This document shows, in pieces, positions 7,920-16,650 of a stretch of DNA of 64,000 nt. The stretch spans positions 1,366,448-1,430,447 of the forward strand of contig NZ_VFPV01000002.1 of the NCBI RefSeq assembly GCF_006716905.1. The letters run 5' to 3'. Position 1 is the first letter of the stretch. Every line of letters starts with the position of its first letter. The notes below the pieces were generated by a model. That model ran no database searches. It had not been told where the DNA came from and worked only from the letters and a program-made list of their open reading frames with translations. The stretch is from Acidovorax temperans. GTDB taxonomy: Bacteria; Pseudomonadota; Gammaproteobacteria; Burkholderiales; Burkholderiaceae_C. Made by a program: the position numbers and the translations under genes.

Positions 7920-9505
7920 CGGGGCACCGGGGGGACGAGGATGGTGGGCGCAGCAGGCGCTGCCACTTCCGGGTAGTCGCGGCTGAAATGCAGGCCCCGG
8001 CTTTCGCGGCGCAGCTGGGCGCTTTTCACAATCAGGTCGGCCACCTGCACCAGGTTGCGCAGCTCCAGCAGGTCGCGCGTGACGTGAAAGTGCGCGTAGA
8101 ACTCCTGGATCTCGCCCTGCAGCATCGCAATGCGGTGCGCGGCGCGCTCCAGGCGCTTGTTGGTGCGCACGATGCCCACGTAGTCCCACATGAAGCGGCG
8201 CAGCTCGTCCCAGTTGTGCGAGATGACGACGGACTCGTCCGCGTCGGTCACGCGGCTGTCGTCCCAGGCGGGCACGGTGGGCAGTTCGGCAGCAGGTGTG
8301 GCGGCAATCGCCAGGGCGGCAGCGCGTGCGAACACCATGCATTCAAGCAACGAGTTGCTGGCCAGCCGGTTGGCGCCGTGCAGGCCGGTGTAGGCGACTT
8401 CGCCCACGGCGTAGAGGCCGGGCAGGTCGGTGCGGCCCGCCAGATCGGTCAGCACTCCACCACAAGTGAAGTGGGCGGTGGGCACCACGGGGATGGGCTC
8501 CTTCGTGATGTCGATACCCAGCGACGCGCAATGCGCGAGGATGTTCGGAAAGTGCTCCTGCAAAAACGCGGGGCTCTGGTGCGAGATGTCGAGGTGCACG
8601 CAGTCGAGGCCGTGCTTTTTCATCTCGAAGTCGATGGCGCGGGCCACCACATCGCGCGGGGCGAGTTCGGCGCGTGGGTCGTGGTCGAGCATGAAGCGCT
8701 TGCCACCGGCCGATGGCGGCAGCAACAGCTTGCCGCCCTCGCCGCGCACCGCTTCGCTGATGAGGAAAGACTTTTCGTGCGGGTGGTACAGCCCCGTGGG
8801 GTGGAACTGGATGAACTCCATGTTCGCCACGCGGCAGCCTGCACGCCAAGCGGCCGCAATGCCGTCGCCCGTGGCGGTGTCGGGGTTCGTGGTGTACAGG
8901 TACACCTTGCCCGCGCCGCCCGTGGCCAGGATGGTTTGCGGTGCGCGGAAGGTGACGACCTCGTCGGTGTCGCTGTCCAGCGCGTACAGGCCCAGGCAGC
9001 GGTTGCCGGGCAAGCCCAGCTTGCGTGTGGTGATCAGGTCCACCAGCGTGTGCTGCTCAAACAGGGTGATGCCGGGCGTGCCGCGCACTACGTCGATCAG
9101 CGTGCGCTGCACCGCTGCGCCGGTGGCGTCCGTCACATGGGCGATGCGGCGCGCGCTGTGGCCGCCTTCGCGGGTCAGGTGCAGCTGGTCGCCTTCGAGC
9201 GTGAAGGGCACGCCCAGGCCGCGCAGCCAGGCGATGGACTCGGGCGCGTTCTCCACCACAAAGCGCGTGGTGGCCAGGTCGCACAGGCCTGCGCCTGCCA
9301 CCAGTGTGTCTTCAATGTGCGCGGCAAAGCTGTCGTCGTCGGCCAGCACGGCGGCAATGCCGCCCTGGGCCCAGCCGCTGGAGCCATCTTGCAGCGTGCG
9401 CTTGGTGATGACGGCCACGCGGTGTGTGGGCGCCAGGTGCAGTGCGGCCGAGAGGCCGGCGAGGCCGCTGCCTACGATGAGAACGTCGAAGTCGTGGGAT
9501 GCCAT
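7916..9505 (-). CDS. nadB: L-aspartate oxidase
   Basis: FAD enzyme oxidising L-aspartate to iminoaspartate for NAD synthesis. It has 529 residues from ATG 9505 (MASHDFDVLIVGSGLAG). The dinucleotide motif VGSGLAG is at the N terminus, followed by SSGWAQGGIAAVL, and HFTCGGVLTDL plus GLYAVGEVAYTGLHGANRLASN near residue 370. In-frame codons upstream to 9580 cover a repeat-like region and are unlikely to be coding. nadA and nadC are not adjacent; the gene overlaps queE, an unusual but workable pairing. Confidence 0.93.
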   Translation of the reverse strand: MASHDFDVLIVGSGLAGLSAALHLAPTHRVAVITKRTLQDGSSGWAQGGIAAVLADDDSFAAHIEDTLVAGAGLCDLATTRFVVENAPESIAWLRGLGVPFTLEGDQLHLTREGGHSARRIAHVTDATGAAVQRTLIDVVRGTPGITLFEQHTLVDLITTRKLGLPGNRCLGLYALDSDTDEVVTFRAPQTILATGGAGKVYLYTTNPDTATGDGIAAAWRAGCRVANMEFIQFHPTGLYHPHEKSFLISEAVRGEGGKLLLPPSAGGKRFMLDHDPRAELAPRDVVARAIDFEMKKHGLDCVHLDISHQSPAFLQEHFPNILAHCASLGIDITKEPIPVVPTAHFTCGGVLTDLAGRTDLPGLYAVGEVAYTGLHGANRLASNSLLECMVFARAAALAIAATPAAELPTVPAWDDSRVTDADESVVISHNWDELRRFMWDYVGIVRTNKRLERAAHRIAMLQGEIQEFYAHFHVTRDLLELRNLVQVADLIVKSAQLRRESRGLHFSRDYPEVAAPAAPTILVPPVPR

Positions 9506-9584
9506 AGAGGGTGTCAGTTGCCGTTGAAACTGGCGCTGCGCCATGCCGGGGCCACCGTGGAGCTGGCTTTGCCAGGCCACCGGT

Positions 9585-9640
9585 GGTGTCCCCCTCCCGC
9601 GCAGCGAGAGAGGGGGAAGCGGCGCAGCCGCTCAGGGGGT
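9585..9640. repeat. GC-rich intergenic palindromic repeat
   Basis: TCCCCCTCCCGCGCAGCGAG at about 9590, then AGAGGGGGA and AGCGGCGCAGCCGCT, ending in CAGGGGG, make nested inverted repeats between scpA and nadB. Elements of this style are widespread between genes in Comamonadaceae; that statement is from general familiarity. It may fold in the scpA-nadB transcript. Confidence 0.6.
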
Positions 9641-9641
9641 G

Positions 9642-10502
9642 TCATACGGGTGTATAAGCCAAGCGCACGTAGATGGGGGCAAAGGCCTCGGCCTGGGTGA
9701 TCTCGATCAGCGTCTCTTTGGCCAACTCCAGCAGCGCGATGAACGTCACCACCAGCACGGTGCTGCCCTTCTCGGGCTCGAAGAGTTCTTCAAACTCCAC
9801 AAAGCGGCGGCCCTGCAAAGTCTTGAGCACCATGCTCATGTACTCGCGCACGCTCAGCTCTTCGCGGGTGATCTTGTGGTGTTGCACCAGCTTGGCTCGC
9901 TTCAAAATGTCGCGCCAGGCCTCTTGCAGCTCCACCACATGCACATCAGGGAAACGCGGCTGCAGGCTTTGTTCGATGTAGACCTGGGCCTTCAAAAAGT
10001 CGCGGCCGTACTGCGGCAGCTGCCCCAGGCGCGCGGCGGCCATCTTCATCTGCTCGTATTCGAGCAGGCGGCGCACCAGCTCGGCGCGCGGGTCTTCGGG
10101 CTCTTCGCCTTCGGCCTGCTTCTTGGGCGGCAGCAGCATGCGCGATTTGATCTCGATGAGCATCGCTGCCATCAGCAAATACTCGGCGGCCAGCTCCAGG
10201 TTGCGGCTGCGGATCTCGTCCACATACGCCAGATACTGCTTGGTCACCCCCACCATGGGGATGTCGAGGATGTTGAAGTTCTGCTTGCGGATCAGGTACA
10301 GCAGCAAATCCAGCGGGCCTTCAAAGGCCTCGAGGAAGACTTCAAGCGCGTCGGGTGGGATGTACAGGTCTTGCGGCAGCGCAAACAGCGGCTCGCCATA
10401 CAGGCGTGCCAGGGCCACCTGATCCACCACGTCGGGCATGGAGCTGCCAGTGGCTTCCGGTTGGTCTTCGGCGGGTGCGCCGGTGGGCGCTGCGTTGCTC
10501 AT
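9642..10502 (-). CDS. scpA: Segregation and condensation protein A
   Basis: Kleisin subunit of the Smc-ScpA-ScpB condensin that organises the nucleoid. It has 286 residues. After a variable N-terminal tail it has FEGPLDLLLYLIRKQNFNILDIP (about residues 59-81), the ScpA signature that contacts the Smc neck, then MAAMLIEIKSRMLLPP and a C-terminal winged-helix region. A small DUF3460 gene lies upstream on the same strand, a common betaproteobacterial arrangement. scpB is not seen. Confidence 0.93.
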   Translation of the reverse strand: MSNAAPTGAPAEDQPEATGSSMPDVVDQVALARLYGEPLFALPQDLYIPPDALEVFLEAFEGPLDLLLYLIRKQNFNILDIPMVGVTKQYLAYVDEIRSRNLELAAEYLLMAAMLIEIKSRMLLPPKKQAEGEEPEDPRAELVRRLLEYEQMKMAAARLGQLPQYGRDFLKAQVYIEQSLQPRFPDVHVVELQEAWRDILKRAKLVQHHKITREELSVREYMSMVLKTLQGRRFVEFEELFEPEKGSTVLVVTFIALLELAKETLIEITQAEAFAPIYVRLAYTPV

Positions 10503-10562
10503 TTTTGCTATGAAATGAATAGCTGCCGGCGCTTGTCAGTCAAGCGCCAGAGGCCAATTTCA
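10502..10562 (+). repeat. Dispersed inverted repeat, copy 1 (intergenic)
   Basis: TAGCTGCCGGCGCTTGTCAG TCAAGCGCC AGAGGCCAATTT. The GGCGCTTG/CAAGCGCC arms form a hairpin. It fills the gap between DUF3460 and scpA and reaches the scpA start codon, so it lies in the leader of that transcript. Eight copies of this family are visible in the window. Confidence 0.8.
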
Positions 10563-10587
10563 TTGCAAATACTGGCACCAGCAAGGC

Positions 10588-10794
10588 TCAGTCCGCGTTG
10601 GTCTGGTAGACGTAAGGCTTTTGGGCCACGCGCGCCTGGCGGTAGTCGTTCCACAGTTGGCGGTCTACCTGCTTGTCCCACAGCAGGGCACGGCCGGCTT
10701 GCTGCTGCTTGTCCAGTTCAGGCTTGGTGGCCTTGAGCTGGTTGATGAACTGGGTGGCGTCGGATTGGTAGTCAGGGCGGCGGAAAATAGACAT
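10588..10794 (-). CDS. DUF3460 family protein
   Basis: Small 68-residue protein starting MSIFRRPDYQSDATQFINQL, matching the DUF3460 family of betaproteobacteria, whose function is unknown. It has no signal or membrane segment. AGAGG lies about eight bases before the ATG. It is upstream of scpA and probably co-transcribed; divergent from the lipoprotein gene with only 42 bases between starts. Confidence 0.85.
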   Translation of the reverse strand: MSIFRRPDYQSDATQFINQLKATKPELDKQQQAGRALLWDKQVDRQLWNDYRQARVAQKPYVYQTNAD

Positions 10795-10836
10795 GTGCAG
10801 TGAACCTCTTTTGCTGGATTTTACCGGGACGATGCC

Positions 10837-11361
10837 ATGCCACTTTCTGATCGTATTCACCGTGCCGCCGCCACCGTGCTGGCGGCCCTCGCCCTGCTTG
10901 CCGCAGCGGGGTGCGACCCCCAGCGGCTGAGCGAGCTGCAGCCGGGCGTTTCCACCGAAGCCGATGTGCGCGACCGCTTCGGCGCCCCTGAAATGATCTG
11001 GGAGGAGCCAGGCGGTGCCCGCACCTTTGAGTACAACCGCCAGCCCGCCGGCCAGGTCAATTACATGATCACGCTGGGGCCCGACGGCAAGCTGGCCGGG
11101 GTGCGCCAGGTGCTGACGCCCGAGAATTTCGCGCGCATTCAGCCGGGCATGCCCATGAGCGAGGTGCGCCGCATGCTGGGCAAGCCCGCCAAAACCATGC
11201 ACTTTGCCCTCAAGGGCGAAACCGAAGTGGACTGGCGCTTTGCCTTGCCCGCCACCTCGCCCAAGCTGTTCACCGTGGTGCATGGGCCAGACCAGCGCGT
11301 GCTGCGCACCTACACGGGTGACGACATGGATGCCCACGAAAACAAGGGCGGCGGTCGATAG
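10837..11361 (+). CDS. Outer-membrane lipoprotein with two SmpA/BamE-like repeats
   Basis: A 174-residue exported lipoprotein. The signal ends in LAALALLAAAGC, with the lipobox cysteine near residue 26. Two BamE/SmpA-type motifs follow: LQPGVSTEADVRDRFGAP (residues about 34-51) and IQPGMPMSEVRRMLGKPAK (about 106-124). BamE is part of the beta-barrel assembly machine, but this protein has two copies of the motif and is longer, so it is better called BamE-like. It may sit in the outer membrane; direct evidence is only the lipobox. Confidence 0.8.
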   Translation: MPLSDRIHRAAATVLAALALLAAAGCDPQRLSELQPGVSTEADVRDRFGAPEMIWEEPGGARTFEYNRQPAGQVNYMITLGPDGKLAGVRQVLTPENFARIQPGMPMSEVRRMLGKPAKTMHFALKGETEVDWRFALPATSPKLFTVVHGPDQRVLRTYTGDDMDAHENKGGGR

Positions 11362-11380
11362 GGCCTGGTGCGCTGTTGGA

Positions 11381-11448
11381 TTTTGAAAATAGAAGAAAAT
11401 AAGGCCCAGCGCTTGATTCGTAAGCGCTAGATGCTATATATTTAATAG
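11381..11448 (-). repeat. Dispersed inverted repeat, copy 2 (intergenic)
   Basis: Reads on the minus strand as CTATTAAATATATAGCATCT AGCGCTTACGAATCAAGCGC TGGGCC. It is a diverged copy with the AGCGCTT/AAGCGCT arms intact. It lies between the lipoprotein gene and the YitT gene. Confidence 0.7.
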
Positions 11449-11600
11449 CGCTTGAGGCGTTGATTGTCGCTGACAACAGAGCCAGATTCCGTTTGGCGCG
11501 CTGTTTGCTTGTGTTCTTGTGCCCCCGTGACAGGGGCCCATGGTGTTGGGGCTCACAAGGCCCTGACCCCTCTCCATTTTCAAAACCAAGAGTTTTCTCC

Positions 11601-12242
11601 ATGTCTCCTGCTGAATCCAGCAACTCGCCTGCCCCCGGCCCCGTAGTGTCTTTGCGCCACGGCACTTATGAAGATGCGCAAGCCCTGTTCTCGGGCACCC
11701 TGTTTGTCGCCATGGCGCTCATGCTGTTCAACCAGGCCGGGTTGCTCATTGGCAGCACGGCGGGCGTGGCATTTTTGCTGCACTACGTCACCGACATCTC
11801 GTTCGGCAAGCTGTTCTTTGTGGTCAACCTGCCCTTTTACTGGTTTGCCTGGACACGCATGGGCCGCGAGTTCACGCTCAAAACCTTCGTCAGCGTGGCA
11901 CTGCTGTCGCTGCTGACCGAGCTGTTCCCGCATGTGATGCAGGTCAGCTACATCAACCCGCTGTTTGCCTCGCTGCTCGGTGGGCTGCTGCTGGGCACGG
12001 GCTGCTTGTTCCTGGCTCGGCACCGCTCCAGCCTGGGTGGCGCCACCATCGTGTCGCTGTACATGCAAAACCGCTACGGCGTGCGCGCGGGCAAGGTGCA
12101 ACTGGCGATCGACTGCGTGGTGCTGCTGCTGGCCCTGTTTGTGGTGCCACTGGAGCGAGTGTTTTATTCGGTGCTGGCGGCCGTGGTGATGGGCGTGTTT
12201 TTATGGATCAGCCACCGGCCGGGGCGGTACGTGGGCGGTTGA
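11601..12242 (+). CDS. YitT family membrane protein
   Basis: A 213-residue inner-membrane protein with five to six hydrophobic helices. FNQAGLLIGSTAGVAFLLHY and SLLGGLLLGTGCLFLARHRS...GGATIVSLYMQ fit the YitT (DUF161) family, whose function is not settled. ATG 11601 begins MSPAESSNSPAPG, a short cytoplasmic head; an open frame continues upstream to 11460, but that stretch is low-complexity and adjoins a repeat. It is monocistronic and converges on metG across a terminator. Confidence 0.8.
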   Translation: MSPAESSNSPAPGPVVSLRHGTYEDAQALFSGTLFVAMALMLFNQAGLLIGSTAGVAFLLHYVTDISFGKLFFVVNLPFYWFAWTRMGREFTLKTFVSVALLSLLTELFPHVMQVSYINPLFASLLGGLLLGTGCLFLARHRSSLGGATIVSLYMQNRYGVRAGKVQLAIDCVVLLLALFVVPLERVFYSVLAAVVMGVFLWISHRPGRYVGG

Positions 12243-12298
12243 CGCTTCTGCCCTGAGGCTGGTTGCCTGGCGCTGCTATCAGTGTGTGTTGCCAAAAG

Positions 12299-12323
12299 AA
12301 AAGGCCCTCTGAGCGAGGGCCTT
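12299..12323 (-). terminator. Rho-independent terminator of metG (possibly bidirectional)
   Basis: GGCCCTC-TGAGC-GAGGGCC is a perfect 7-bp stem (12303-12321). On the minus strand it is followed by CTTTTCTTTT, so it ends the metG transcript 25 bases past the stop; on the plus strand the T-run is weak. Confidence 0.8.
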
Positions 12324-12347
12324 GTCATTGGAGCCAATCGCAGGCGA

Positions 12348-14438
12348 TCAGCGCACGCGCATGCCGGGTGTGGCGCCGGGCCAGGGGTTGAGGACGTAGA
12401 TGCCGGGGTTGGCTTTTTCGTCGCCATGGCTGGCGGCCAGCACCATGCCTTCGCTCACGCCAAACTTCATCTTGCGCGGGGCCAGGTTGGCCACCATCAC
12501 GGTGTGCTTGCCCACCAGATCTTCGGGCTTGTAGGCGCTGGCGATGCCGCTGAACACGTTACGGGTCTTGCCCTCGCCCACATCCAGCGTCAGGCGCAGC
12601 AGTTTGGTCGATCCTTCCACCGGCTCGCAGTTCACGATCAGCGCGATGCGCAGGTCGATCTTGGTGAAGTCGTCGATGGTGATGGTGGGGGCCAGTTCTT
12701 CGCCACCCGGGGCTGCTACGGTTTCTGTAGCTGCTGGCGCTTGTACTGCTTGCGCTGGAGGTTCAAACAATGCCTCAAGCTGCTCGGGGGTCACGCGTTG
12801 CATCAGGTGGTTGTAGGGTTGAATGGCCTGCACGTTGCCGTCCACGGCCCATTGGGTCATGCTGCGGCCGACGAAGCCTTCCACGGCACGTGAAAGGCCT
12901 GGCAGCACGGGCGCCAGGTAGCGGGTGAGGGCGTCGAACGCGTTGATGAGCACCGAGCACACCTGGTGCAGCGCCTCGTTGTTGGCGGCGTCCTTGGCCA
13001 GGTCCCAGGGCTTGTTCTGGTCCACATAGGCGTTGACCTTGTCGGCCAGCAGCATGATTTCGCGCGTGGCCTTGCTGTATTCGCGGGTTTCGTACATCTG
13101 CGCAATCGCGTCGCTGGCACCGCGCACCTCGGCCAGCAGGGCGCTGCCAGCAGCGTCAAAGTCCTGGGTCAGCTTGCCTTCAAACCGCTTGGTCAAAAAG
13201 CCCGCAGCGCGGCTGGCAATGTTCACGTACTTGCCGATCAAATCGCTGTTCACGCGCAGCATGAAGTCTTCGGCATTGAAGTCGATGTCTTCGTTGCGCG
13301 CGCTGAGCTTGGCGGCCAGGTAGTAGCGCAGCCATTCGGCGTTCATACCCAGGCTCAGGTACTTGAGTGGGTCCAGGCCCGTGCCGCGGCTCTTGCTCAT
13401 CTTCTCGCCGTTGTTCACGGTGAGGAAGCCGTGCACGAACACGCTGTTGGGCGTCTTGCGGCCGCTGAAGTGCAGCATGGCAGGCCAGAACAGGGTGTGG
13501 AAGGTGACGATGTCCTTGCCGATGAAGTGGTACTGCTCAAGCAGCGGGTCGGCCATGTAGGCGTCGTAGCTTTCGCCGCGCTTTTCCAGCAGGTTCTTGA
13601 GCGAGGCCAGGTAGCCCACGGGCGCATCGAGCCACACGTAGAAGTACTTGCCCGGTGCGTCAGGGATCTCGATGCCGAAGTAGGGTGCATCGCGGCTGAT
13701 GTCCCAGTCACCCAGGCCTTCGCTGGTGGTGCCGTCAGGATTGGTGCGGACGCTGAACCATTCCTTGATCTTGTTGGCCACCTCGGGCTGCAGCTTGCCG
13801 TCTTGCGTCCAGTTCTGCAGAAACTCCACGCAGCGCGGGTCCGAGAGCTTGAAGAAGAAGTGCTCGGAGTGTTTCAGCTCGGGCTTGGCACCGCTCAGGG
13901 CCGAGTAGGGGTTGATCAAATCGGTGGGGGCATACACCGTGCCGCACACCTCGCAGTTGTCGCCGTACTGGTCCTTGGCGTGGCACTTGGGGCATTCGCC
14001 CTTGATGTAGCGGTCAGGCAGGAACATGTTCTTCTCGGGGTCGAAGAACTGTTCGATGGTGCGCACCTCGATCAGGCTGCCATCGGCGCGGTCGCGCAGG
14101 TCGCGGTAGATCTGGCGGGCCAGCTCGTGGTTTTCTGGCGCGTCTGTGCTGTGCCAGTTGTCAAAGCTGATGTGAAAGCCGTCCAGATACTGCTTGCGGC
14201 CTGCGGCAATGTTGGCCACAAACTGCTGGGGCGTGACGCCGGCTTTTTCGGCGGCAATCATGATGGGCGCGCCGTGCGTGTCGTCCGCGCCCACAAAGTT
14301 CACGGCATTGCCCTGCATTCGCTGGAACCGCACCCAGATGTCGGCCTGGATGTATTCCATGATGTGGCCGATGTGGAAGTTGCCGTTGGCATACGGCAGG
14401 GCGGTGGTGACGAAGAGTTTGCGTGCAGGTGACGACAT
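12348..14438 (-). CDS. metG: Methionyl-tRNA synthetase
   Basis: Class I synthetase charging tRNA-Met. It has 696 residues with the C-terminal dimerisation domain. HIGH is residues 22-25, KMSKS is K346-S350, and the zinc knuckle [18 protein letters not shown] is near residue 150. The Trbp111-like OB fold begins near [17 protein letters not shown] (about residue 593). The linker between the anticodon-binding domain and the OB fold (residues about 556-576, [17 protein letters not shown]) is encoded by a copy of the dispersed repeat. The start at 14438 gives [19 protein letters not shown]. It is a single-gene unit ended by the terminator near 12310. Confidence 0.97.
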   Translation of the reverse strand: MSSPARKLFVTTALPYANGNFHIGHIMEYIQADIWVRFQRMQGNAVNFVGADDTHGAPIMIAAEKAGVTPQQFVANIAAGRKQYLDGFHISFDNWHSTDAPENHELARQIYRDLRDRADGSLIEVRTIEQFFDPEKNMFLPDRYIKGECPKCHAKDQYGDNCEVCGTVYAPTDLINPYSALSGAKPELKHSEHFFFKLSDPRCVEFLQNWTQDGKLQPEVANKIKEWFSVRTNPDGTTSEGLGDWDISRDAPYFGIEIPDAPGKYFYVWLDAPVGYLASLKNLLEKRGESYDAYMADPLLEQYHFIGKDIVTFHTLFWPAMLHFSGRKTPNSVFVHGFLTVNNGEKMSKSRGTGLDPLKYLSLGMNAEWLRYYLAAKLSARNEDIDFNAEDFMLRVNSDLIGKYVNIASRAAGFLTKRFEGKLTQDFDAAGSALLAEVRGASDAIAQMYETREYSKATREIMLLADKVNAYVDQNKPWDLAKDAANNEALHQVCSVLINAFDALTRYLAPVLPGLSRAVEGFVGRSMTQWAVDGNVQAIQPYNHLMQRVTPEQLEALFEPPAQAVQAPAATETVAAPGGEELAPTITIDDFTKIDLRIALIVNCEPVEGSTKLLRLTLDVGEGKTRNVFSGIASAYKPEDLVGKHTVMVANLAPRKMKFGVSEGMVLAASHGDEKANPGIYVLNPWPGATPGMRVR
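12713..12771 (+). repeat. Dispersed inverted repeat, copy 3 (in frame in metG)
   Basis: GCTACGGTTTCTGTAGCTGC TGGCGCTTGTACTGCTTGCG CTGGAGG. It matches the family core GTAGCTGCTGGCGCTTG and lies antisense to metG. It is translated without stops as an Ala/Gln/Pro-rich linker just before the C-terminal domain. Confidence 0.75.
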
Positions 14439-14522
14439 GGGGAGACACTTTCTCAGGCGGAACCCGCGATTTTAGGCCACGGCCTGCTCGGTTGCCACGC
14501 AACCCGGTCTTGCCCCGCAGGG

Positions 14523-15773
14523 CTACTGGTGCAGCTGGGTGCGCACTTCGGCCCCGCTGTCCGTCCAGCCAAAAAACTGGCACACCTGCGCGCGCATGGC
14601 CAGGGTGTCGGCGCGGCCCAGGGCCATCAGTTCTTGGGTGTAACCGGCCTCAAACAGCAGGTAGCTGGCCAGCGCCGCACCGCGTACGTCGGCCATGTTC
14701 GACGTGACGCCCAGCGCGCCCAGCATGGTGCGCACGGGCGTGGGCAGGTCGCCCACATGGCGGGCGGCCACGGCATCCAGCCGCTGCGAGGGGGCGATGA
14801 CCAGCAGCTCAATCGGCTGCAGGGCGCTGTGGGCGCGCTTTTCTTCGGGAATGAGCGAGAGCGTCTGGTTGATGCGCTGCACGCGCTCCACGTCCACCGA
14901 CAGGGCGTCCAGAAAGATATTGGACAAGGCGTGGCCCGCAATTTGCGCGAGCGACGGGTAGTTGGGCGTGGGGGTGGCGGCGGCGTCGTTCTTGGGTTCG
15001 TGCATGCGGCCTGCGCCGATCACCAGAATGCGCTCGGCCCCCAGGTGGATGGCCGGGGCGATGGGCGCGGACTGGCGCATGGAGCCGTCACCAAAGTATT
15101 CGATGTGGTCGTCCACCTCGATGCCCTTGGCCGGAAAGATGAACGGAATGGCTGAGGACGCGAGCAGGTGCTCGTGCGTGATGCGATCGCGTGCGGCCTT
15201 GCGCTGCGAGCGCACCCAGGGTTTCACGGGCTCGGCCGATTCAAAAAAGGTGACGTGCTCGCCCGAGCTGTAGCTGGACGCCGTGACGGCCAGCGCCTTC
15301 AAATGCCCCTTGCGGATAAGGCGGGGCAGACGCACCAACGGCACCATCTTGACGAGTAGTTTTTCGAGCGGCTTGTTGTCCAGCAGCGACTGCGGGCGCA
15401 TGCGCCGCCAGCGGGCCAGCGCCCAGCCAATCGACACCAGCGTGAGCCAGCGCGCGCCGCTGCGCATCACGCTCAGTGAATCGGCCCCATACACCTGATT
15501 GGAATGGAATTGCCGCCACACCCGGGCAATGCGCCGCACGGCGCGGTCAAAGTTGTCGGCCCCGCAGGCCAGCGCGGCGGCGTTGATGGCGCCCGCCGAG
15601 GTGCCGGTGATGATGGGAAACGGGTTGGGTTCGCCGCCTGCGCCACAGGCCTGGCGCAGGTCGGCAATCGCCTCCAGCACCCCCACCTGGTAGGCCGCGC
15701 GGGCGCCGCCACCGGTAAGCAGCAAGCCGGTGGGCGGGGCGGATGTGGGCGCTTTGGGGGCAGCTTGGGGCAT
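14523..15773 (-). CDS. Patatin-like phospholipase
   Basis: Serine acyl hydrolase of the patatin family, 416 residues from ATG 15773; an in-frame GTG at 15803 would add ten residues and neither start has a good ribosome site. The oxyanion loop GLLLTGGGARAAYQVGVLEA is near the N terminus, the nucleophile is the Ser of ITGTSAGAINAAAL, and the Asp of FGDGSMRQSAP completes the dyad. The central ARWRRMRPQSLLDNKPLEKLL fits the RssA/YchK-like bacterial branch. No signal peptide or membrane anchor is seen. It probably acts on phospholipid acyl chains; the substrate is unknown. Confidence 0.88.
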   Translation of the reverse strand: MPQAAPKAPTSAPPTGLLLTGGGARAAYQVGVLEAIADLRQACGAGGEPNPFPIITGTSAGAINAAALACGADNFDRAVRRIARVWRQFHSNQVYGADSLSVMRSGARWLTLVSIGWALARWRRMRPQSLLDNKPLEKLLVKMVPLVRLPRLIRKGHLKALAVTASSYSSGEHVTFFESAEPVKPWVRSQRKAARDRITHEHLLASSAIPFIFPAKGIEVDDHIEYFGDGSMRQSAPIAPAIHLGAERILVIGAGRMHEPKNDAAATPTPNYPSLAQIAGHALSNIFLDALSVDVERVQRINQTLSLIPEEKRAHSALQPIELLVIAPSQRLDAVAARHVGDLPTPVRTMLGALGVTSNMADVRGAALASYLLFEAGYTQELMALGRADTLAMRAQVCQFFGWTDSGAEVRTQLHQ

Positions 15774-15911
15774 GGTCTGGTGAGGGTGATCAGAAAGAGC
15801 CACCGTGGCAGATGCGCTGCGGCGGCTTTGAAGGCTGAAAGTGTGCGGCTGGGCCGCAGCCCGCAGGCTTTGGGAAAACCCGCAACCCTGGCCACAGGGC
15901 GCCGCAGTGTG

Positions 15912-16481
15912 TCAGCCGAGCAACAGCACGGCCAGTGCGGGCCCCTGCAGGATGGTGATGCCATGGTCGCGCGCGAACAGGGCGGCAGTTTCGCTCACGG
16001 TGCCTTGCCCCGCCACGTAGATGCCGCCCTGGGCGTTTTCCGCCTGCATGGCGCTGTACAGCTCGCGCAGTGGCTCCACGCCGTGGGTGGCGGCTTTCCA
16101 GCGTTTGGCGCTGACCAGCGTGGTCTGGCCGTTTTGGGTCAATCGCAGGTCTACAGCTCCTTTCGATGCCACGTTCACCCCATAACCCTGGCCCGCCCAG
16201 GCGTGGGTGAGGGCCTGCGAGAACTTGGCCCACGGCATCGCCTGGGCTTGGTCGAGCATGGTTTGCACCTTGGCAGCGCTGGGCGCGCGCAGCTGGCGCC
16301 AGGCCGCAATGCAGCCCACCACAAAGAAGGGGAAGCCGCCCAGCGCGCCATAAATGAAGTACTCCGATGGCAGCAGCGCCTTGGAGATGAGCGCGACGCA
16401 GGCGACCAGCACAAAGCTGATCCACCACGGCGAGCGCAGCAGCAAGGCGAACAGGGAGTTTTCGGACATCTTGAATTTCAC
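15912..16481 (-). CDS. Membrane-anchored Mrr-like restriction endonuclease domain protein
   Basis: A 189-residue protein with two N-terminal hydrophobic helices (WWISFVLVACVALISKALL and YGALGGFPFFVVGCIAAW), then a Mrr-type nuclease fold. The PD-(D/E)xK core appears as AVDLRL...TTLVSAKRW, with SAK where most Mrr proteins have QxK or ExK, and GIYVAGQGTVSETAALFARDHGITIL as the closing part. The GTG at 16481 has GAGAAG five bases upstream and is preferred to ATG 16469. Homologues are usually called restriction endonuclease or topoisomerase-like DNA-binding proteins; the biological target is unknown and no methylase is nearby. Confidence 0.75.
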   Translation of the reverse strand: MKFKMSENSLFALLLRSPWWISFVLVACVALISKALLPSEYFIYGALGGFPFFVVGCIAAWRQLRAPSAAKVQTMLDQAQAMPWAKFSQALTHAWAGQGYGVNVASKGAVDLRLTQNGQTTLVSAKRWKAATHGVEPLRELYSAMQAENAQGGIYVAGQGTVSETAALFARDHGITILQGPALAVLLLG

Positions 16482-16650
16482 GGTGGCTTCTCGCTTGGGC
16501 GTTGGGACAATGGCTGCGCATTGTCGTGCAGTTGCAGGGCGTTTGCGGGCATGGGGCAGCGCTGCCAAAGTGCGCCTTCCACGGCTTGCCCACAAGAAAA
16601 ATCGGTGAAAGCCCCTTGGATAGACTACGGCCCCCACAGGAGTTATTTGA

